A stretch of 64,000 bases of DNA, from assembly GCA_900468805.1 (NCBI GenBank), contig UEIF01000009.1, forward strand, positions 310,001 through 374,000, written 5' to 3'. Below, one piece after another: positions 27,487 through 35,139 of the stretch (its first letter is position 1; each line of letters opens with the position of its first letter). The stretch comes from Hyphomicrobiales bacterium. Its GTDB lineage: Bacteria; Pseudomonadota; Alphaproteobacteria; Rhizobiales; Rhizobiaceae. A program made the translations under genes and the position numbers. The notes under the pieces were generated by a model, which was given only the letters and a program-made list of their open reading frames with translations, searched no databases and had not been told where the DNA came from.

Positions 27487-28341
27487 ATGACGGACACCTC
27501 TTCCCTTTCCGAGCTGCATCAGCGCGTTCCGGGCGCCTTCACCGTGGCGCCGCGCGTGCGGCTGATGCGCTATGCCGGTGCTGCAGCGCTTATCCTGCCG
27601 CTCATTGCCGGCCTCTATCTCTTCGACTTTTCGCCAACCCGTATCCTGAATGGTCTCACGCGGCTCGGCATGATCTTCTCCTTCATGTTCCCGCCCTATA
27701 TCTGGACGACCTGGCAGGAATGGAGCGACGTACTCATCGGCCTTGGCCAGACGATTTCGATGGCCTTCCTCGGAACGCTGCTTGGCGCAATCATCGCCTT
27801 TCCGCTCGCGTTTCTTGGCGCGAAGAACATCATGCCGCTCGGCTGGGTGCGGCTGTCAACCCGCCGCGGTTTCGATGCACTGCGTGCCGTCGAACAGATC
27901 GTGCTTGCACTGATCTTCATCCGCGCCTTCGGCCTCGGCCCGCTTCCGGGCGTTTTCGCTATCGCCGTCTCGGAAATCGGCACCTTCGCCAAGCTCTTTT
28001 CGGAAGCGATCGAAAACACTTCGCGCAAACCCGTCGATGGTGTTCTAGCGTCAGGCGGCGGACCGCTGCAGACCATCCGGCTTGCCATCATGCCGCAGGC
28101 TATGCCGGTGATCCTGTCGATCATGCTCTATAATTTCGAATCCAACACCCGCTCCGGCACCATCCTCGGCATTGTCGGCGCCGGTGGTATCGGCTTTCTG
28201 CTGGCGGACCGCATTGCCGCCTATCACTGGCCGGAAGCCTGGACGATCATCTTCCTGATCGTCGCTGTCGTTTATGCTATCGATCTTTCCTCCGCCTGGC
28301 TGCGCGGCAGGATCATTGGCAAGAACGACAGCGCGCGCTAA
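27487..28341 (+). CDS. phnE: Phosphonate ABC permease PhnE (second copy)
   Basis: A 284-residue permease paralogous to the preceding gene: RRGFDALRAVEQIVLALIFIRAFGLGPLPGVFAIAVSEIGTFAKLFSEAIEN and the coupling loop DGVLASGGGPLQTIRLAIMPQAMPV. It pairs with the first PhnE to form the inner-membrane channel. Only three bases separate the genes. A 30-bp gap leads to the kinase gene, so all belong to one transcript. Confidence 0.9.
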   Translation: MTDTSSLSELHQRVPGAFTVAPRVRLMRYAGAAALILPLIAGLYLFDFSPTRILNGLTRLGMIFSFMFPPYIWTTWQEWSDVLIGLGQTISMAFLGTLLGAIIAFPLAFLGAKNIMPLGWVRLSTRRGFDALRAVEQIVLALIFIRAFGLGPLPGVFAIAVSEIGTFAKLFSEAIENTSRKPVDGVLASGGGPLQTIRLAIMPQAMPVILSIMLYNFESNTRSGTILGIVGAGGIGFLLADRIAAYHWPEAWTIIFLIVAVVYAIDLSSAWLRGRIIGKNDSAR

Positions 28342-28371
28342 GCGGAGGAAAGGCGCGGCGAGGGAAACGGA

Positions 28372-29187
28372 ATGGCAAGAATAATGGTGGTCGGCAATGC
28401 CAATGTCGACCGGATCTGGTGGCTCGACCGGCCGCTCGTGCCGGGTGGAAGGCTTTCCTGCCAGTCGATCGAAAAACGCTATGGCGGCGGCGGTTTCAAC
28501 ACCGGCCTGGTCCTGCTCGACCTCGGCCATGAGGTTGTGCTGGTCACCAGCCTTTACGACGACGATGAAGGACGCGCCTATCTGAACGATCTCGGCAAGC
28601 GCGGCTTCAATACCGATTTTGTCAGCCTCGTGCCCGGCGCTACGGCAGCAGTCGATATTCTTGTCGACTCCAACGGGGAACGCACCATCATCGCGCCGGC
28701 CAGTCGCCGCCAGCCAGGGATCGAGACCCTCCCATCGATCGAAGCGTCGCTCGTCTATCTCAATACACGGCAGATGAGTTCGGCCGCCTTGCGGCAGCTG
28801 GAGGATTTCGACCGGGTGGTTTCACAGTATCCGCTCTCGACCGAACGCCGGCCGGCGAATGTCCTTATCGCTTCACGCTCGGACGTGAAAGGAGCGGCGC
28901 AAACCGCCTGGCAGACCGCTGCCGAAATTGCCGCGCCGCGTCTTGAAACGCTCGTACTGACGAGCGGCATGCAACCCATCGAGATCGTCAGCCAGGAGCA
29001 TTCCGTTGTCGTCGAGGTGCCGCCAGCCGCCCCGGTGCGCGATACGACGGGCGCGGGAGACTATTTTGCCGGCGGTTACATCGATGCCATCGTCAGAGGT
29101 CTCGATGCCGGCGCGGCAGCGCTCGCGGCCTGTAAGATCGCCGCGTCGCGGCTTCCCACTTCCGGATATGACGGCCCTGAAGGCTAG
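28372..29187 (+). CDS. PfkB-family carbohydrate/nucleoside kinase at the end of the phn locus
   Basis: This 271-residue kinase has the two PfkB signatures: a glycine-rich stretch near residue 40 (RYGGGGFNTGLVLLDLG) and the C-terminal DTTGAGDYFAGGYID with its catalytic aspartate. PfkB enzymes phosphorylate ribose, adenosine, fructose and similar sugars. It stands where many phn operons carry phnN and phnP, neither of which is present, so it may process the ribose product of the pathway; that is inference. It is slightly shorter than the usual 300 residues. The ATG follows 30 bp after phnE. Confidence 0.82.
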   Translation: MARIMVVGNANVDRIWWLDRPLVPGGRLSCQSIEKRYGGGGFNTGLVLLDLGHEVVLVTSLYDDDEGRAYLNDLGKRGFNTDFVSLVPGATAAVDILVDSNGERTIIAPASRRQPGIETLPSIEASLVYLNTRQMSSAALRQLEDFDRVVSQYPLSTERRPANVLIASRSDVKGAAQTAWQTAAEIAAPRLETLVLTSGMQPIEIVSQEHSVVVEVPPAAPVRDTTGAGDYFAGGYIDAIVRGLDAGAAALAACKIAASRLPTSGYDGPEG

Positions 29188-29329
29188 TCCCCCACGCGGC
29201 TCTTGAAACACGGTCTCGCAAATCTCACTTGATATCCTCCATTGTTCAACTGTCGAACTGACAGCCCTTCGCTTTCAGCAATCGCTGCCGGTCCTCAACA
29301 TCGACGCGTCGGGCGTCGGAGGAAATTTC

Positions 29330-30289
29330 ATGGGATTCATTGATCGCGACATTCAGCCGTCATCCGATGCCGGGCTGCTGGATGCCTATTCCGAAACGGT
29401 GTCGAACGCCGTTGATACAGTCGGCCCGGCTGTCAGCCGTATTGAACGCGTCGGCGGGCGGGCAGGACACGGTTCCGGTTTTGCCATTTCGCCTGACGGC
29501 CTCGTCGTCACCAACAATCATGTCGTCGGCGATGCGAAGGCCGTGACCATCAAGACACCCGACGGCGCGGTTGTCGAAGGCCGCGTCCTTGGCCGCGACG
29601 AGGATACCGACCTTGCCCTCATCAGGGCCAATGACTGGTCCGGAGCCTGGGCACAGCTAGCCGACTCGAAGAAGCTGAAGCGCGGGCACATCGCTGTCGC
29701 GATCGGCAATCCGCTCGGTTTCGAATGGACGGTCACGGCGGGCGTGGTGTCTGCGCTCGGGCGCTCGATGCGTGCTGCCAGCGGACGCCTGATGGAAGAT
29801 ATCATCCAGACTGACGCTGCCCTCAACCCCGGCAACTCGGGCGGCCCGCTCGTCTCGTCGTCGGGTGAGGTGATCGGTGTCAACACCGCCGTAATCCAAG
29901 GGGCGCAGAGCATCGCCTTCGCCGTCGCATCCAACACCGCCAAGCATGTGGTCTCTGACATTCTGCGCTTCGGTGAGGTCCGCCGCGGATATATCGGTAT
30001 TGCGGCCGATACAGTCGAGCTGCATCGGCGCATCGCGCTCGAGGCCGGCGTTTCACAACGCACGACCGTTCGCCTGCGTCGTGTCGAAGACGGCGGCCCC
30101 GCCGCCAGAGCCGGCCTTCGCGAGGGTGATTATCTGCTCGCAATCGGCGGACAGCCGGTATCAGGGATAGATGATGTCGTCCGGCTTCTGGACGGGGCCA
30201 CCATCGATGCCGACGTCGATGTGCTGATCTTCTCTGTCGCTGGCCGGATAGAACAACGCTCTGTTCGCCCTGCGAAACGAGCGCAGTAA
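29330..30289 (+). CDS. HtrA/DegP-like serine protease without signal peptide
   Basis: A 319-residue S1C protease with the triad H64 (TNNHVVGDA), D94 (DTDLALIR) and S170 (NPGNSGGPL), followed by one PDZ domain from about residue 220 (RRGYIGIAADTV ... GLREGDYLLAIGGQPV). Classic DegP has a signal peptide and two PDZ domains; neither is found here, so a cytosolic role is likely, unless an unusual export route exists. It stands alone 142 bp after the kinase gene. The ATG has a GGAGG site nearby. Confidence 0.88.
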   Translation: MGFIDRDIQPSSDAGLLDAYSETVSNAVDTVGPAVSRIERVGGRAGHGSGFAISPDGLVVTNNHVVGDAKAVTIKTPDGAVVEGRVLGRDEDTDLALIRANDWSGAWAQLADSKKLKRGHIAVAIGNPLGFEWTVTAGVVSALGRSMRAASGRLMEDIIQTDAALNPGNSGGPLVSSSGEVIGVNTAVIQGAQSIAFAVASNTAKHVVSDILRFGEVRRGYIGIAADTVELHRRIALEAGVSQRTTVRLRRVEDGGPAARAGLREGDYLLAIGGQPVSGIDDVVRLLDGATIDADVDVLIFSVAGRIEQRSVRPAKRAQ

Positions 30290-30338
30290 ATAAACTCCAC
30301 CATCAATGCGCTGGGAAAATCAGCCGTTGAAAAAGACA

Positions 30339-30364
30339 AGGCACCCGTTTCTCGGCGGGTGCCT
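30339..30364 (-). terminator. Intrinsic terminator for the 44-residue gene
   Basis: A 9-bp stem (AGGCACCCG/CGGGTGCCT) with an 8-base loop is followed on the minus strand by TGTCTTTTTC. It lies 37 bp beyond the stop of the small minus-strand gene and also between that gene and the protease gene, so it separates the convergent units. Confidence 0.75.
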
Positions 30365-30400
30365 AGTGTGTCTGCTTCTCGCGATATCAGATCGCGATGA

Positions 30401-30535
30401 CTATAGGAATCCAGGCGTTGCCGAGGCTGCCGCAAGCAGGCCAAGCAGAGGCGATGGTTCGCTAGAGAACACGTCGTAGATGCAGGGAGCTGCAAAAACG
30501 GTTACTGCCAAAATGCAGATGATGACCCTTTTCAT
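30401..30535 (-). CDS. Small 44-residue hydrophobic peptide, function unknown
   Basis: The product begins MKRVIICILAVTVFAAPCIYDVFSS and continues with a moderately hydrophobic, alanine-rich tail. An excellent GGAGG ribosome site lies five bases before the ATG, and a terminator follows the stop, so the gene is probably real even though it is very short. The N-terminus looks like a signal sequence or a single membrane anchor. I do not recognise a family. It is transcribed in the same direction as, and just downstream of, the ohr gene. Confidence 0.5.
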   Translation of the reverse strand: MKRVIICILAVTVFAAPCIYDVFSSEPSPLLGLLAAASATPGFL

Positions 30536-30585
30536 CGAAACCTCCGCGGACGCAGCCGAGCTGCGCCCCATTTGCACTGAACGCC

Positions 30586-31002
30586 TTAAATGAGATTCAG
30601 CTCGACATTGATGTTGCCACGCGTCGCCTTCGAATAGGGGCATGTCTGATGCGCTTCCTCGACCAGAGCGCGGGCCACTTCCGGCTCCAGGCCGGGCAAG
30701 CTGATGTTCAGGCGGGCCTGAAGGAAGTAACCCTCGCCGGTCATGCCGAGATCGACTTCGGCATCGACGGCGGTATCGGCAGGAAGCCGGAACTTGCGCT
30801 TGCCGGCAGCAAGGCCCATTGCGCCGATGAAACAGGCCGACCAGCCGGCTGCGAAAAGCTGCTCGGGATTGGTGCCGGCATGGGTACTGCCGGGAGGCGA
30901 CAGCTTCACATCAAGCTGTGCATCGCTGCTGCGGGCGGAGCCGTCCCGGCCGCCGGTGGTGTGGGTCTTGCCGGTGTAGAGAACCTTTTCAATCGTCGTC
31001 AT
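30586..31002 (-). CDS. ohr: Organic hydroperoxide resistance protein Ohr
   Basis: A 138-residue OsmC/Ohr protein with the two redox cysteines C57 (WSACFIGAM) and C121 (TCPYSKATRGN) in the family context (TNPEQLFAAGWSACF). Ohr reduces organic peroxides, using lipoylated partners, in the cytosol. The longer minus-strand frame to 31143 lacks homology; the ATG giving MTTIEKVLYTGKTHTTGGRDG fits the family start. A small hairpin (31021-31039) lies in the leader. No ohrR gene is adjacent. Confidence 0.93.
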   Translation of the reverse strand: MTTIEKVLYTGKTHTTGGRDGSARSSDAQLDVKLSPPGSTHAGTNPEQLFAAGWSACFIGAMGLAAGKRKFRLPADTAVDAEVDLGMTGEGYFLQARLNISLPGLEPEVARALVEEAHQTCPYSKATRGNINVELNLI

Positions 31003-31161
31003 GAGTGCACTCCTTGGTTCATGCCGCTCTCTGCGGCATCTTGTGACGGAGTGGTTTCTGGAGGTCTGACGTATCCCGCATGTTTCTGAAATCGGCCGAA
31101 CTGTATCAAAGCGTAGCACCGGTCTATCTGGACATTTTCGCATACAAATGCCGCGAAAAAA

Positions 31162-32487
31162 TCAGTTGGCTCGGATGGTGATTTCGGCCGCGAGCCCGCC
31201 GCCCTCGCGGTTATGGAGCCGCACCGAGCCGCCGATCGAGGCGGCCAGCTGCTGGGCGATGGCAAGGCCGAGGCCCGTACCGCCGGTCTCGCGATTGCGC
31301 GACTGCTCCAGCCGGAAGAAGGGCTGCATGGCGGCTTCGAGCATGGCATCGGGAATGCCCGGACCGCGATCCATCACGGTAATGGCGATATCCCCACCGC
31401 CTTTTCGCTCAACGCTGATTTCCGCAGCACCGGCAAATTTCAGCGCATTGTCGACGAAATTCGTGAGAATGCGGCGAAGCGCATGCGGCTTGGTCGACAC
31501 AATGCCCTGGACGATACCGACGACGCTGACAGCCTTGCCGGTGTCCTGATAGTCATAGGCGATACTGTCGATGAAGGATGAGAGGTCGATGCGCGAAAAC
31601 TTCTCGCCATTGCCGTGAGCGCTGCGGGCATAGGCGATGCCGTCCTGCACGAGCCGTTCGATCTCGCCGAGATCCCTCACCAGCTTGTCTCTCTCGGGCG
31701 AATCGTCAGTCATGTCGGCGCGCAGCCGCATGCGCGTGATCGGCGTCTGCAGGTCGTGGGATATCGCCGCGAGAATCTGTACTCGCTCTTCGAGATAGTG
31801 GGCGATCCTCTCGCGCATGGCGTTGAAGGCACGCGCCGCATGCGCAACCTCGCTAGGCCCAGTCTCGGCGAGCGGCGGACCATTCTTGTTGGGATCAAGC
31901 GCATCCGCCGCCGCCGCAAGTGCGCCAAGCGGGCGGATCGCCTGACGCACGGCAAACCATGTGCAGAGCACCAGCAAGGCCATCTGGATGGCAAGCACAT
32001 AAGGCAACCATGCCGCAATCGGCATGGGAGGCCGCGGCGTGATGTCGATCGTCAGCGGGCTTCCGTCGGTCAGCGTCAGATGTGCCTGCAATCGGCTGAT
32101 ATCGCCTGGAATAGTTTCCATGCGGATCGGATAGTTGCCGCCGATCGCCTCTTCGATCCTGCCGCCGATTTCCCTGCCCTTGCTGGAATTGTCGGGCACG
32201 CCTGGCAGACCCGGCCCAAGTTCGAAACGATAATTGCCGCGGCTGAGACGATCGAGCAGGTCGCTGCGTTGATCCGCCGGCAGGCGGTCGAGAACGGCGA
32301 TCGAGGTCGCGACATCGCTTTCGAGCGTGCCGAGCATGACGGCTTTGGCCGACATGGAACGCTCGACGAAGAGGACTGTGAAGGACAGGCCATAGGCAAT
32401 CGCCAGGCCCGCCAGCAGAATGAAGAAAAGCCGAGCCCGCAGCGTGCTCGGCCAGAACCCAGAGCGAAGAGCAGCCCCCACGCTCAT
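31162..32487 (-). CDS. Sensor histidine kinase (EnvZ-like architecture)
   Basis: A 441-residue kinase with two membrane segments (about residues 18-41 and 157-180), a periplasmic sensor of about 115 residues, HAMP, an H-box with H244 (AAISHDLQTPITRMRLRADM), and a HATPase domain with N, G1 and G2 boxes (NFVDNALKF; DRGPGIPD; GGTGLGLAI). It is translated from an ATGA overlap with the response-regulator gene upstream. The sensor signal is unknown. Confidence 0.93.
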   Translation of the reverse strand: MSVGAALRSGFWPSTLRARLFFILLAGLAIAYGLSFTVLFVERSMSAKAVMLGTLESDVATSIAVLDRLPADQRSDLLDRLSRGNYRFELGPGLPGVPDNSSKGREIGGRIEEAIGGNYPIRMETIPGDISRLQAHLTLTDGSPLTIDITPRPPMPIAAWLPYVLAIQMALLVLCTWFAVRQAIRPLGALAAAADALDPNKNGPPLAETGPSEVAHAARAFNAMRERIAHYLEERVQILAAISHDLQTPITRMRLRADMTDDSPERDKLVRDLGEIERLVQDGIAYARSAHGNGEKFSRIDLSSFIDSIAYDYQDTGKAVSVVGIVQGIVSTKPHALRRILTNFVDNALKFAGAAEISVERKGGGDIAITVMDRGPGIPDAMLEAAMQPFFRLEQSRNRETGGTGLGLAIAQQLAASIGGSVRLHNREGGGLAAEITIRAN

Positions 32488-33224
32488 GACCTGGCCTCTT
32501 CAATCTCCACCGGAACGGAAAAGACGTAACCCTCGCTGCGCACCGTCTTGATATAGGTCGGCTCGCGGGCATCATCCCCCAGTCGCTGGCGAACGCGGCT
32601 GACGAGCAGGTCGATGGAGCGGTCGAAAAGTTCCGAATCGCGGCCCTGTGTGAGGTTCAGGAGTTGGTCGCGGTTGAGCACCCGCTGCGGATGATCGATG
32701 AAGACGCGCAGCAGCCGATATTCGGCGCCGCTCAGTGCGATCTCCGTTCCTTGCCTGTCGAGAAGATGCCGGCCGACCGTATCCAGGCGCCAGTCGCCGA
32801 AGCGAAGCCACTGTCCTGCCTCCGAAATCTGCAGGTTCGGCGGCAGCGCGCGGGTGCGCCGCAAGACGGCCTTGATGCGTGCCAGCAATTCGCGCGCAGC
32901 AAAGGGTTTCGGCAAATAGTCATCGGCGCCCATCTCCAGCCCGATGATGCGGTCCATCTCGTCGCTGCGGGCTGTCAGCATCAGGATCGGCGTTGCCTTG
33001 TGCTTACCGGCACGCAGCTCACGACAGAGCACGAGCCCGTCGTCACCCGGCATCATGACATCGAGCACGATAAGATCGACCGTGTTGCCTTCGAGAAAGC
33101 TGCGCATCTGGCGGCCATCGGCGGCGACTGACGTCCGAAGCCCGTTCTTCTTCAGATAGCTCGAAACCAGTTCGCGGATTTCACGATCGTCATCGACGAT
33201 CAGGATATGGTCGACGTGCTCCAT
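32484..33224 (-). CDS. OmpR-family response regulator
   Basis: A 246-residue regulator: receiver domain with phosphoacceptor D55 (LIVLDVMMPG) and acidic pocket DDD near residue 11, then a winged-helix OmpR/PhoB DNA-binding domain (LSGAEYRLLRVFIDHPQRVLNRDQLLNLTQGRDSELFDRSIDLLVSRVRQRL). It is coupled by overlap to the histidine kinase. Nearby redox and envelope genes (ohr, the exported hydrolases, dipZ) are possible targets, by position only. Confidence 0.94.
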   Translation of the reverse strand: MEHVDHILIVDDDREIRELVSSYLKKNGLRTSVAADGRQMRSFLEGNTVDLIVLDVMMPGDDGLVLCRELRAGKHKATPILMLTARSDEMDRIIGLEMGADDYLPKPFAARELLARIKAVLRRTRALPPNLQISEAGQWLRFGDWRLDTVGRHLLDRQGTEIALSGAEYRLLRVFIDHPQRVLNRDQLLNLTQGRDSELFDRSIDLLVSRVRQRLGDDAREPTYIKTVRSEGYVFSVPVEIEEARS

Positions 33225-33312
33225 GTCGGGACTTTCGGATCCTCTATCTGTTGGCGTGCAGCAGAATTGTTATCTCAGACGCAGACTCACTGCTTACTGT
33301 TTTGACTCTGAA

Positions 33313-33353
33313 TTGGCTGCCGCGAAACAGGGAATTCCGTTCGCGGCAGCCAA
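33313..33353. terminator. Long hairpin between the exported hydrolase and response-regulator genes
   Basis: A perfect 14-bp inverted repeat (TTGGCTGCCGCGAA/TTCGCGGCAGCCAA) with a 13-base loop lies nine bases beyond the hydrolase stop codon. It lacks a T-rich tail on either strand, so it might be a weak terminator or an mRNA 3' stabiliser. It suggests the hydrolase and the two-component genes are separate units. Confidence 0.6.
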
Positions 33354-33361
33354 GGTAGGCT

Positions 33362-34402
33362 TTAGAAGCGATCGACATCCAGGATGGCCTGCGCAAAGGC
33401 CTGCGGTGCTTCTTGCGGCAGGTTGTGGCCGATGCCGCCGGCGATGTTGCGATGCTCGTACCTGCCGGTGAACTTCTTGGCATAGGCCGAAGGCTCCGGA
33501 TGCGGTGCGCCATTGGCGTCGCCTTCCATGGTGATGGTCGGTACGGTGATAACAGGAAAAGCAGCGAGCTTCTTTTCCAAGGCATCATATTTCTTTTCGC
33601 CATTGGCAAGACCAAGGCGCCAGCGGTAGTTGTGGATGGTGATCGCGACATGGTCGGGGTTTTCGAAGGCTTTGGCAGAGCGGTCGAAAGTTGCGTCATC
33701 AAATTTCCACTGCGGCGAAGCAAGCTTCCAGATCAGCTTTGCGAAATCATGCCGGTTGGCTTCATACCCCTCGCGGCCGCGTTCGGTGGCGAAGTAGAAC
33801 TGATACCACCAGGCCAGCTCGGCCTGCGGCGGAAGCGGCTTCTTGTTCGCCTCCTGACTGCCGATCAGGTAGCCGCTGACCGAGACCAAGCCCTTGCAGC
33901 GCTCCGGCCAGACAGCGGCCAGGATGTCCGCGGTGCGGCCGCCCCAATCATAACCGCCGATCACGGCACGCTCGATGTCAAGCGCATCCATGAAGGCGAT
34001 AATATCAGTGGCGATGGCAGCCTGCTGACCGTTGCGCGGTGTCTTTGCGGAGAGAAATTCGGTTGAGCCATAGCCGCGCAGATAGGGGATCAGTACCCGG
34101 TAGCCGGCATCGGCAAGCGCAGGCGCCACATCGACGAAGCTGTAGATGTCGTAGGGCCAGCCATGAAGAAGGAGCACAACCGGGCCATTTGCGGGACCGG
34201 CTTCTGCATAGCCGACATTAAGTACGCCAGCCTTGATCTGCTTCAGCGGTGCAAAGGACGTATGCGAGCCTGCCGTGATGGCGGGCGCGGTAGCCTGTGA
34301 CTGGGCACCGGCGGCGCTGGTCAGGCCGAATTCGACCGCCGCCATGGTCATGGCAGCAACACCGAAAAAACGACGACGCTGAAGATTGATTTCGCTGGAC
34401 AT
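33362..34402 (-). CDS. Exported alpha/beta hydrolase (epoxide hydrolase-like) with Tat signal
   Basis: A 346-residue alpha/beta hydrolase whose start carries a twin-arginine signal (RRRFFGVAAM..) and an AxA region (SAAGAQS), so it should go to the periplasm folded. The catalytic core follows: oxyanion motif LLHGWPYD, nucleophile elbow GGYDWGG (aspartate, as in epoxide hydrolases and haloalkane dehalogenases) and the catalytic histidine in IAGGIGHNLPQEAP. The start chosen gives MSSEINLQRRRFF; longer frames lack homology. Substrate unknown. Confidence 0.85.
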   Translation of the reverse strand: MSSEINLQRRRFFGVAAMTMAAVEFGLTSAAGAQSQATAPAITAGSHTSFAPLKQIKAGVLNVGYAEAGPANGPVVLLLHGWPYDIYSFVDVAPALADAGYRVLIPYLRGYGSTEFLSAKTPRNGQQAAIATDIIAFMDALDIERAVIGGYDWGGRTADILAAVWPERCKGLVSVSGYLIGSQEANKKPLPPQAELAWWYQFYFATERGREGYEANRHDFAKLIWKLASPQWKFDDATFDRSAKAFENPDHVAITIHNYRWRLGLANGEKKYDALEKKLAAFPVITVPTITMEGDANGAPHPEPSAYAKKFTGRYEHRNIAGGIGHNLPQEAPQAFAQAILDVDRF

Positions 34403-34554
34403 TGGCTCTCTCCGTTTCAAGTTGATGGCAAGGAAAAAACAGCGCGCATGTATCCCCGATGTTTCGGGTATCCGCTTCAATTGCATGGGAATGTAGCATC
34501 CGGCCTTCCGGATACGTTCTGATACAATTGGCTGCCTTCTCAATCGAAAATCCG

Positions 34555-34911
34555 TTAGATGAGGAAGTCACGGAGCACCACGGCATTGTTGTGCTCGTCA
34601 TCGCTGGTGGCATAAAGCAGCGTGACCGTGCCCTTCCTTACGAAATCGGTCACGGGCTTCAGCTCTTCCTCTTTGTGCTCAAGCTCTGCGGTGTAGCGCC
34701 GGTGGAACTCCTCCCAGCGATCAGGCTGATGATTGAACCAGTGGCGCAGCTCGTTGCTTGGCGCGACATCCTTTAGCCAGGCAGCCAGTGCAGCACGCTC
34801 CTTGCTGAGTCCGCGCGGCCAGATGCGATCGACCAGCAGTCGGGCGCCATCCGCATCCACCCTGGCCGCATAGACCCGCTTGAGCTTTATCGTCTCAGCT
34901 CTGACTGTCAT
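34555..34911 (-). CDS. DUF488 family protein (YeaO-like)
   Basis: A 118-residue protein with the DUF488 hallmark RVYAARVDADGARLLVDRIWPRGLSKERAALAAWLKDVAPSNELRHWFNH and the C-terminal VTLLYATSDDEHNNAVVL. Function is unknown for the family; a role in nucleic-acid or stress biology has been suggested but not shown. A GGAGG ribosome site decides the ATG at 34911 over an upstream ATG at 34929. It is divergent from the dipZ gene. Confidence 0.88.
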   Translation of the reverse strand: MTVRAETIKLKRVYAARVDADGARLLVDRIWPRGLSKERAALAAWLKDVAPSNELRHWFNHQPDRWEEFHRRYTAELEHKEEELKPVTDFVRKGTVTLLYATSDDEHNNAVVLRDFLI

Positions 34912-35139
34912 TTGATCCTCCTCATTCACCGATCATCCCTCTTCTTGCGGGATCCCGGCTGGGTGAAGCGCTTATCCATCGAAGATAGCGCAGCCCTCAT
35001 CGGAGCGCTTCCTACACTTCGGTACATATTGCCGAGAAACCGGACACATCCGAGATACATCGCCTCGACCAGATTGGCGCCATCGCTGGTCGGGCCGCAT
35101 CGCCGTCCAGAGCCTGACAACCCGGTATCAAAGGAAACG

